This document shows positions 1 through 5,266 of a DNA stretch of 8,809 nt, in pieces. Position numbers and translations under genes: made by a program. The stretch lies in NCBI GenBank assembly GCA_014378125.1, contig JACMOG010000195.1, forward strand, positions 1 to 8,809, given 5' to 3'. Every line of letters starts with the position of its first letter. Position 1 is the first letter of the stretch. This stretch comes from Vitreoscilla sp. Lineage in GTDB: Bacteria > Pseudomonadota > Gammaproteobacteria > Burkholderiales > Burkholderiaceae. The notes beneath the pieces are model-generated. The model was not told the origin of the DNA and ran no database searches. It worked only from the letters and a program-made list of their open reading frames with translations.

Positions 1-189
1 ACCGCACTGGCGGTGCCCTCGGCCGCGCAGGGCGGCCTGCCGCTGGCGCTGCACATCGACGTGGCGGGCGGCCAGGCCTCGGCGTCCTGGCAGGGCCTGG
101 ACGTCTGCTCGGCCGTGGCCAGCAATTCGGGCACCTTTGCCCTCGACGCGGTGGCGGGTGGCGCCACCCGCGTCGCGTCAGCCAACTGA
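1..189 (+). CDS. C-terminal end of an unidentified protein (5' truncated)
   Basis: An open frame runs from the first base to a TGA at 187-189 and gives 62 residues. Codon third positions are overwhelmingly G or C, as in the definite genes here, so I take it as real coding sequence whose start lies before the window. The segment is rich in Ala, Gly, Ser and Val with one Cys (in LDVCSAV) and no long hydrophobic stretch. This would fit a beta-rich or secreted domain, but I recognise no family. It does not end like a flagellin (no leucine-rich terminal helix). The next gene starts 32 bp downstream on the same strand, so the two could be co-transcribed. Function unknown. Confidence 0.6.
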   Translation, partial: TALAVPSAAQGGLPLALHIDVAGGQASASWQGLDVCSAVASNSGTFALDAVAGGATRVASAN

Positions 190-221
190 ACGCCGGCCCA
201 CCGGCGGAGAGTGAGTCCACG

Positions 222-497
222 ATGCCCCCGTTCGACGATATCGGCTTCCTGTTGATGGACATCGCCAAGATGTGCAACGTCGATGCGGCACGCATCGTCA
301 CGGGCGACGCCATCGCGGCCAGCCTGACGGCGCGCGACCATTCCGGCTTCCACCTGGTGGCGTCCGAGGCGTTCCAGGCGCCCGACGGCACGCAGGCTCG
401 GCTGCTGCTGCTCAGCATCAACCCGCGCCGCCTCACCGAGCGCGAGCAGGCCACGCTGCGGGCGATGGCCTTGCACGCGCAGATGCAGCTGGTCTAG
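222..497 (+). CDS. Small GAF-domain-like protein (91 aa)
   Basis: The ATG at 222 is preceded by a purine-rich stretch (GGAGAGTGAG, 206-215) that can serve as ribosome binding site, and the frame ends at TAG 495-497. The protein is soluble with no signal peptide. Residues 59-91 read as a hydrophobic strand (ARLLLLSINP), then RRLTEREQATLRAMALHAQ. That pattern closes many GAF sensor domains: the last beta strand, a 'decision' loop and a helix beginning L-T-x-x-x. GAF domains usually span about 140-160 residues, so at 91 this would be a shortened version, and no output domain is attached. I see the C-terminal pattern directly; the GAF assignment is an inference, and the ligand and role are unknown. 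It shares its strand with the preceding partial gene and faces the acyltransferase operon with no intergenic gap. Confidence 0.7.
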   Translation: MPPFDDIGFLLMDIAKMCNVDAARIVTGDAIAASLTARDHSGFHLVASEAFQAPDGTQARLLLLSINPRRLTEREQATLRAMALHAQMQLV

Positions 498-520
498 TCA
501 GCGCGCCAGGGCCAGCTTGC
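485..520. terminator. Candidate hairpin spanning two convergent stop codons
   Basis: GCAGCTGGT (485-493) can pair with GCCAGCTTGC (511-520), giving nine pairs with one bulged base and one G-U pair around a loop of about 17 nt. The structure straddles the TAG of the small plus-strand gene (495-497) and the TCA (TGA on the minus strand) of the acyltransferase (498-500). Neither side has a T-run, so a classical intrinsic terminator is not supported. It may be a transcript-end or barrier hairpin, or chance in GC-rich DNA. Confidence 0.3.
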
Positions 521-1097
521 GCACTGGCGCCGCGGGAACGGCGGTGCCGTCCACCTCGCGGTAATACTTGGCCGGCGTGCCGAACCAGACCTGGTTGTCA
601 GGCACGTCCTTGCGCACCTGCGAGCAGGCGCCGATCTCGGCGTTCTCACCGATGGTGACCGAGGGCATGATGACGACGCTGGCGCCAAAGCGCGACTTGC
701 GCTTCAGCCGTCCGACGCTCTTCTCGTTGTTCTTCGTCAGGTCCGGCGTGTCGGTGACGACGAAGGCGTACTTCATCACCACCTCGTCTTCCACGACCGT
801 TCCGGCCGACAGGGTGCCGCGGCTGCCCATCAGCACGTGGTCGCCGAGCTCGCAGCGGTCGCGGATCTCGCAGAACGACGTGAAGGAGCAGTCCTCGCCG
901 ATTCGCACGTCGTGGCCGATCTTGGTGTACGTGCCGATCTTCGTGCGGGCGCCGACGCGCGCGCCGGACAGCACCATCGCATAGTCCTCGAGGACCACGC
1001 CGTCGGCTAGCGAGACGCCGTCCTCGACGATGCAGAAGCGGCCGATCTTCACATCGGCGCCGAGGGTGGCTTGGGGAGAGACGTAGGAACCATGCAT
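498..1097 (-). CDS. Hexapeptide-repeat (left-handed beta-helix) acyltransferase, 199 aa
   Basis: This is a cytoplasmic acyl- or acetyltransferase of the LbetaH/hexapeptide-repeat superfamily, usually a trimer using acetyl-CoA or another acyl donor. Imperfect [LIV]-G-x-x-x-x repeats run over residues 11-110 (ATLGADVKIG, ARVGARTKIG, TKIGHDVRIGEDC) and resume at 136-160 (FGASVVIMPSVTIGENAEIG). Residues 111-135 form a charged loop between coils. The ending WFGTPAKYYR (171-180) is the usual cap of sugar acetyltransferases. I chose the ATG at 1095-1097 because the fold begins right after it and GAAAGGG lies upstream; the frame stays open to 1640 but that part overlaps the upstream gene. It is last in a three-gene operon, 11 bp after the LpxD-like gene, with its ribosome site touching that gene's stop. 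A likely role is acylation of an amino or hydroxy sugar, perhaps the aminotransferase product. The exact substrate is not visible. Confidence 0.9.
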   Translation of the reverse strand: MHGSYVSPQATLGADVKIGRFCIVEDGVSLADGVVLEDYAMVLSGARVGARTKIGTYTKIGHDVRIGEDCSFTSFCEIRDRCELGDHVLMGSRGTLSAGTVVEDEVVMKYAFVVTDTPDLTKNNEKSVGRLKRKSRFGASVVIMPSVTIGENAEIGACSQVRKDVPDNQVWFGTPAKYYREVDGTAVPAAPVRKLALAR

Positions 1098-1108
1098 GGT
1101 GTGCCCTT

Positions 1109-2050
1109 TCAGGACGGAAGCTTGGGAACGCCCGAGTGGCTGGGCTTGGTGTCCATGACGCGAGCGGGGACGCCCGACACCACGACACCTTCCAGGTCCA
1201 CGTTCCGGGTGACGACGGCGCCAGCTCCGACCACCACACCGCGCGCGAGCGCGATGCGCGGCCTGAGCACGCTGGCGGAGCTCAGGAAGGCCCGGTCGCC
1301 AAGTCGGCAGTTGCCGGCGATCGAGACGTTGTTCGCGAAATGCACGTGCGCGCCGATGACGCAGCCGTGGCCGATCTTGGTTCCATGCGCCACGACGCAG
1401 CCGTCGCCCAGCGAGGTCACCTCGTTGACGGAGCCGCGCACCACCGTGACGTCGGTGCCGATGAAGCAGTCGTTCCCGATGCGCGCGCCGCCGATCTGCG
1501 GTTGCACGATGCGCTCGCCGCTTTGCGGATCCCACACCCAGGCGACACCGGTCGCCCCGACGGTCGAATGCGATTCCATGGTGACCCGGTCGCCGATGAC
1601 GCAGCCGTCCTTGATGACGACGTGCGAATCCAGGTGGCAACCGGAGCCCACGGTGCAGTTGCCTATGACGCAGTAGGGACCGATCACCGTGCCGGCGCCG
1701 ATTCGCGCGCCCGGGTCGATGACGGCGGTGGCGTGGATCGCCGTCGCGGCGGCTGCTGGTGCCGCGAAGAAATGGCGCATCAGCAGGTAGAACGCACGCT
1801 GCGGGTGGCTCACCTCGATCTGGCAGGCGATGTCGCCAGCAGTCGCGTGCGACGTCAGCACGACGATGTCGTCATGCGCGAAATCCGGATCGCCGTCGCC
1901 TTCCTTGAAGTACAGCCCGTGCGGCTCCTGCGCGAACATGCTGCAGAAGTGCAGCGGCCCGACATCGCGCCGGGCATGCACGATGAAGGGCAGGTCCAGG
2001 GTGTCGAGCGCGGCCAGCACGCCGTCGAGCGAGAAGTTGCCGTTGTTCAT
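1109..2050 (-). CDS. LpxD-like hexapeptide-repeat N-acyltransferase, 313 aa
   Basis: Residues 1-100 form a non-repeat N-terminal domain with a helical stretch before the helix (HPQRAFYLLMRHFF, 82-95), as in LpxD. A left-handed beta-helix follows from about 105 (AIHATAVIDPGARIG). Residues 164-168 (VGATG) and 183-212 (QPQIGGARIGNDCFIG, then VRGSVNEVTSLG) match the order of motifs in LpxD, the UDP-3-O-acylglucosamine N-acyltransferase of lipid A synthesis. Several His residues (222, 228, 235, 237) lie where the LpxD catalytic His is expected. The end (VVVGAGAVVTRNVDLEG, then SGVPARVM) is instead typical of amino-sugar acetyltransferases such as PglD/NeuD. It is shorter than usual LpxD (about 340) and has no fabZ or lpxA beside it, so I favour acylation of a surface-glycan amino sugar over lipid A. 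The ATG at 2048-2050 lies 8 bp after the glycosyltransferase stop. Confidence 0.88.
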   Translation of the reverse strand: MNNGNFSLDGVLAALDTLDLPFIVHARRDVGPLHFCSMFAQEPHGLYFKEGDGDPDFAHDDIVVLTSHATAGDIACQIEVSHPQRAFYLLMRHFFAAPAAAATAIHATAVIDPGARIGAGTVIGPYCVIGNCTVGSGCHLDSHVVIKDGCVIGDRVTMESHSTVGATGVAWVWDPQSGERIVQPQIGGARIGNDCFIGTDVTVVRGSVNEVTSLGDGCVVAHGTKIGHGCVIGAHVHFANNVSIAGNCRLGDRAFLSSASVLRPRIALARGVVVGAGAVVTRNVDLEGVVVSGVPARVMDTKPSHSGVPKLPS

Positions 2051-2058
2051 GGCCTTGC

Positions 2059-3063
2059 TCAGGCGAACGCCGGCTCTTGCCGTGTTGTCGCCGCGGAGGG
2101 CGCCGTGGCCGGGTGCATCGCCAGCACGCGCAGCCAGAAGGGCTTGTAAGCCGCGTACAGCTGATCGAGATTGGCGCCGTGGGCCTGAATCAGGCCGAAG
2201 AACTCATTGATCACCGCATCGTCCTCACCGAACCGTTGAAGGCACTGGCCCACGTTCCAGGTGATGGCCGTGACGACGTCGGCATGCGAGATGCGGCCTT
2301 CGCGCCAGGCCAGCAGCGCTGTCGTCACCCAGGCCATCGACGAGACGCGGCCGATGCCGGTGTTCATGTGATGCGTGGTCTGCGACGGGTGCTGGCGGAA
2401 TACGCCGAGGTGGTCGCGCACGATCACCAGCGGCGCCTTCTGCACCGCGGTGAGCACGAAGCCGACGTCGAGCCAGCCATAGTAGGAAAGGTCGTCGACG
2501 GGGGGGCGCGGGTAGGCGCGCGCACCCTCCGCGGACATCACCATGTGCGTGAATTCGCCGATCCAGTTGTTGCAGGTGGGTACCATCGTGCGAAACAGCG
2601 TGTCGGCGTCCACCGGAACGTGCAGCAACGGGCTCTGGGCGACGACGGCCGGCTGATTGATGCCCATCACCGGACGCGTGTCGCCGTGGGTCACCCACCG
2701 CCTGCTGACGGAGGCGCTGAATCGGCCCGTCTGGTGGGCGGCGATGTGCGAGCGGTAGAACTCGGGGAAGACGACGTCGTCGTCGAGCTGCAGGTGCACG
2801 AACGGCGAGTCGCCGGCCCAGCGGTCGATCAGCGCCTGGTGGTTGAGGCGGGCGTTCTTCGGGCCGCGCACGACCTGCAGGTCCAGCGTGCGACCCAGTT
2901 CGCCATAGTGTCCCGATTGGATCAACTGCGTGATCTCGTCGCCCGGGCTGTCGTCGGAGAGGATCACCCGGAAGTCGCGGAAAGTCTGGCGTGCCAGCCC
3001 GAGCAGTGTCTCGCCCAGGAATTCCTTGTTGTAGGCGGGAATGAGGGTCGTGATGGTCGGCAT
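2059..3063 (-). CDS. Family 2 glycosyltransferase (GT-A fold), 334 aa
   Basis: The N-terminus (MPTITTLIPAYNKEFLGETL) is the classic opening of GT2 enzymes, which transfer a sugar from a nucleotide donor with inversion. SDDS at 36-39 is the nucleotide-binding acidic site, and the DxD-type metal site is LQLDDDVVF (91-99). The later acceptor and catalytic region includes WLDVGF (197-202). No membrane segment is seen, so it should act at the inner face of the membrane. I chose the ATG at 3061-3063 because AAGGAC lies at proper spacing upstream and the fold starts immediately. The frame is open to 3186, but that extra stretch is Arg/Ser-rich and non-family-like. First gene of the minus-strand operon with the two acyltransferases. 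It carries a C7 run (plus-strand G7 at 2500-2506) at the codons for PP in YPRPPVDD. Donor and acceptor are unknown. Confidence 0.92.
   Translation of the reverse strand: MPTITTLIPAYNKEFLGETLLGLARQTFRDFRVILSDDSPGDEITQLIQSGHYGELGRTLDLQVVRGPKNARLNHQALIDRWAGDSPFVHLQLDDDVVFPEFYRSHIAAHQTGRFSASVSRRWVTHGDTRPVMGINQPAVVAQSPLLHVPVDADTLFRTMVPTCNNWIGEFTHMVMSAEGARAYPRPPVDDLSYYGWLDVGFVLTAVQKAPLVIVRDHLGVFRQHPSQTTHHMNTGIGRVSSMAWVTTALLAWREGRISHADVVTAITWNVGQCLQRFGEDDAVINEFFGLIQAHGANLDQLYAAYKPFWLRVLAMHPATAPSAATTRQEPAFA
2500..2506. repeat. G7/C7 homopolymer inside the GT2 gene
   Basis: Seven consecutive G on the plus strand (C7 in the coding strand) lie at codons around residues 187-188 of the glycosyltransferase. 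A one-base slip would truncate or garble the last 145 residues. Seven is shorter than most proven phase-variable tracts. Confidence 0.5.
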
Positions 3064-3298
3064 GCGCGTCCTTGGGCCTTTGCGGGGCGATGTGGCGATG
3101 ATCCGCGCAGTGCCCCACGCACGATCGCTGGAACTGCGGGCCTGATGGGCGCCAGATCGCGCCTTCGCGGGCAGCTGAGCGGGCAATTGGCGGGCGACGC
3201 AAGGGCATTTCCGCCGATCGCCGAACGAGCGTCGCAGCCATCATCGGGACACCGACGCGTGCCTGCCCAGGCTGCCGACGAACGAAGGACACCCGCCC
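3064..3298. promoter_or_regulatory. Divergent intergenic region between GT2 operon and aminotransferase
   Basis: These 235 bp lie between two divergent starts and must hold the transcription signals for both if each is autonomous. Ribosome sites are clear at both ends: GAAGGA (3284-3289) ahead of the plus-strand ATG at 3299, and AAGGAC on the minus strand ahead of the ATG at 3063. I see no convincing -35/-10 pair in either direction. Four copies of GCGGGC start at 3136, 3167, 3179 and 3190, the last three spaced 12 and 11 bp, roughly one helical turn. This may be an operator or only GC-rich chance. Confidence 0.45.
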
Positions 3299-4411
3299 AT
3301 GGCCGCCAGCAAGACAATCTACGTGACACAGCCTGAATTGCCTCCACTGGAGGAGTTCATGCCCTACCTGCGCCAGATCTGGGACACCCGCGTGCTCAGC
3401 AACGGTGGACCGTTCCACCAGATGCTCGAGGCCGCGCTGTGCGACTATCTGGGCGTCAGGCATATCAGCCTGTTCACCAACGCGACGATCGCCCTGGTGA
3501 CCGCGCTGCAGTCGCTCCGCATCACGGGCGAGGTCATCACGACGCCGTACTCGTTCGTCGCTACCGCCCATTCGCTGATGTGGAACGGCATCAAGCCGGT
3601 GTTCGTCGACGTCGACCCGGTGACGCTCAACATGGATCCGGCCAAGATCGAGGCCGCGATCACGCCGCAGACCACGGCCATCATGCCGATCCACTGCTAT
3701 GGCACGCCCTGCGACGTCGAAGCCATCCAGCGCATCGCCGACGACTACAACCTCAAGGTGATCTACGACGCCGCGCACGCATTCGGCGTGCAGCGCGAGG
3801 AGGGCGGCCAGATGCACAGCATCCTCAACCATGGCGACCTGTCGGTGTTGAGCTTCCACGCCACCAAGGTGTTCAACACCTTCGAGGGCGGCGCGATCAT
3901 CTGCCCGGATGCCAAGACCAAGCAGCGCATCGATCAATTGAAGAACTTCGGATTCGTCAACGAAACCACCGTCGTCGCGACCGGAATCAACGGCAAGATG
4001 AGCGAATTCAATGCCGCGCTCGGCCTCGTCCAGCTGAAGCATGTCGACGAAGCGATCGCCCGGCGCGGTGCGATCGCCGAGCGCTACCGCGCGTTGCTGG
4101 CGGACGTGCCCGGCGTACGCACCCTGGCGCCCGCTGCGGGCTCGACGCCCAACAATTCGTATTTCCCGATCCTGGTCGATTCGAGCCATGCGCTCGGCCG
4201 CGACGGCCTGTACAGGCACCTGCGCGAGCAGGGCATCGTGGCGCGGCGCTACTTCTATCCGCTGATCTCCGACTTCCCGATGTATCGCGGCCTGGCGTCG
4301 TCCGACCCCGCGCTGGCCGATGCGGACGTCGACCGCATCGCGGGCATCGTGTGCGATTCCGCCGTGGCACCGGTACGAGACGTGGACGTGCCGATGCTGC
4401 TGGCTGCCTGA
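3299..4411 (+). CDS. DegT/DnrJ/EryC1/StrS sugar aminotransferase, VioA-like (370 aa)
   Basis: A PLP-dependent enzyme that moves the amino group of glutamate onto a keto-sugar nucleotide. The start YVTQPELPPLEEF (8-20) and GEVITTPYSFVATAHSL (77-93) are family landmarks. YDAAHAFGV (156-164) holds the Asp that contacts the PLP ring nitrogen, and SFHATKVFNTFEGGAI (185-200) carries the PLP-binding Lys190. GINGKMSEFNAALGL is the conserved C-terminal-domain loop. The sequence after the lysine (VFNTFEGGA) resembles C4 transaminases (VioA, WecE, ArnB) rather than C3 enzymes such as FdtB/QdtB (KNLGALGD type). I therefore infer dTDP-4-amino-4,6-dideoxyhexose formation from dTDP-4-keto-6-deoxyglucose. 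Length is normal and no residue looks lost. GAAGGA lies 9 bp before the ATG. It is transcribed alone, divergent from the acyltransferase operon and ended by the hairpin at 4425-4452. No rmlA/rmlB is in view. Confidence 0.95.
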   Translation: MAASKTIYVTQPELPPLEEFMPYLRQIWDTRVLSNGGPFHQMLEAALCDYLGVRHISLFTNATIALVTALQSLRITGEVITTPYSFVATAHSLMWNGIKPVFVDVDPVTLNMDPAKIEAAITPQTTAIMPIHCYGTPCDVEAIQRIADDYNLKVIYDAAHAFGVQREEGGQMHSILNHGDLSVLSFHATKVFNTFEGGAIICPDAKTKQRIDQLKNFGFVNETTVVATGINGKMSEFNAALGLVQLKHVDEAIARRGAIAERYRALLADVPGVRTLAPAAGSTPNNSYFPILVDSSHALGRDGLYRHLREQGIVARRYFYPLISDFPMYRGLASSDPALADADVDRIAGIVCDSAVAPVRDVDVPMLLAA

Positions 4412-4424
4412 CGGCTCCACAACG

Positions 4425-4452
4425 AAACAGGCCGCGCGATGCGGCCTGTTTT
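4425..4452. terminator. Intrinsic terminator after the aminotransferase, possibly bidirectional
   Basis: AAACAGGCCGC (4425-4435) pairs perfectly with GCGGCCTGTTT (4441-4451): 11 bp around a GCGAT loop, with TTTT at 4449-4452 on the plus strand. It starts 13 bp after the aminotransferase stop. On the minus strand the same stem ends in TTT, so it could also end transcripts of the methyltransferase gene that stops at 4498. Confidence 0.88.
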
Positions 4453-4497
4453 CCTTGAGCGCTCGCCTTGCGGCCGACCCCGTTTCGGTTCAGGGCG

Positions 4498-5229
4498 TCA
4501 CGCCGCCTCGAGTTCGCGCGCCGGTTTCGAGAACGCGAAGAAGGGTTCCTGGATGTTGCAGCCGAACTCGGTCGGATCGAAATCGCCGAGGATCTGCGCA
4601 TGCGGCAGCAACGCACCGCGCAGGCCGGCCGCGTTGAACAGCGCGCCGATGTCGCCCCCGAAGAGGCGAACATGGTCGACCTGGCCGTAGTAGAGCTTGG
4701 CAAAGTCCTCCGACGGCGGCGTGTCGAGCTCGAACGTGTGCTTGAGCGCCGGAGCGAAGGGCGTCTGCGCGATCAGCAGGCCGCCGGGCGCCAGGCAGCG
4801 CGCGAACTCGGCCAGCGCGCGCTCGGGATGGCGAACATGCTCGAGCAGGTGGTTGGCGATGATCAGGTCGAAGCGGCCGTCCTCGAATGCGATCGCCTCG
4901 GCGTCGACGCGCCGGATGCCCGAGCGGGCCGGGAACAGGTCGCCGCGCACGTATTCGGCCGGTTGGCAGGCCAGCAGGCGCGGCTCCAGGGACGCCTCAG
5001 GCGCCAGGTGAAGGATGCGCGCGCCGGCCAGCTGTTCGGGCAGCCCGACCGCGGCCATGTACATCCACAGGTGCCGATCGCGGTCGTTGCAGCCGCAATG
5101 GGGGCAGGCGTAATGGGTCAGGTCGGAGCCGACCGTGCCCATCAGCACCATGAACGAACTGCGCTGGGTACGGGCGGGGTGCGGCACCCAGACATCGACG
5201 TCTTGTTCGCAGAGACAGCAGAAGGCCAT
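4498..5229 (-). CDS. SAM-dependent methyltransferase with N-terminal zinc-ribbon-like motif, 243 aa
   Basis: Predicted class I methyltransferase using S-adenosylmethionine. Residues 4-47 contain C4-x2-C7 and C42-x2-C45 with R50/R52/H53 following (CPHCGCNDRDRHLW), a likely zinc-ribbon knuckle pair. The Rossmann fold begins at RILHLAPEASLEPRLL (71-86). This is a HLAPE form of motif I that lacks the usual GxGxG but is compatible with a 'PE' subgroup. RFDLIIANHLLEHVRHPERAL (119-139) and LAPGGLLIAQTPF (146-158) are Methyltransf_11-type motifs. The ATG at 5227-5229 has GAGGAA just upstream, and the frame upstream of it overlaps the preceding gene. It is last in the minus-strand block, 37 bp after the GT2 gene, and ends against the bidirectional terminator. 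Its context suggests methylation of a glycan residue; the acceptor is unknown. Confidence 0.9.
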   Translation of the reverse strand: MAFCCLCEQDVDVWVPHPARTQRSSFMVLMGTVGSDLTHYACPHCGCNDRDRHLWMYMAAVGLPEQLAGARILHLAPEASLEPRLLACQPAEYVRGDLFPARSGIRRVDAEAIAFEDGRFDLIIANHLLEHVRHPERALAEFARCLAPGGLLIAQTPFAPALKHTFELDTPPSEDFAKLYYGQVDHVRLFGGDIGALFNAAGLRGALLPHAQILGDFDPTEFGCNIQEPFFAFSKPARELEAA

Positions 5230-5266
5230 CGGGTTCCTCGGGTTCGGTGAATCGTGTTGAAGGGGC

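Noticed and set aside
1098..1640. N-terminal extension of the small acyltransferase
   Set aside because: The frame is open but overlaps the LpxD-like gene, and the translation is Arg-rich. The ATG at 1097 begins the beta-helix directly.
1109..2050. Calling this gene lpxD outright
   Set aside because: The motifs are LpxD-like, but the length, PglD-like end and glycan operon context argue against the lipid A role, so no symbol was given.
3064..3186. N-terminal extension of the first-operon GT2 protein
   Set aside because: Arg/Ser/Pro-rich translation not seen in GT2 proteins; the ATG at 3063 has a good ribosome site and starts the fold.
2225..4420. Open minus-strand frame of 731 codons
   Set aside because: It overlaps the aminotransferase in antisense and the GT2 gene in another frame, both with clear motifs; its translation resembles no protein family.
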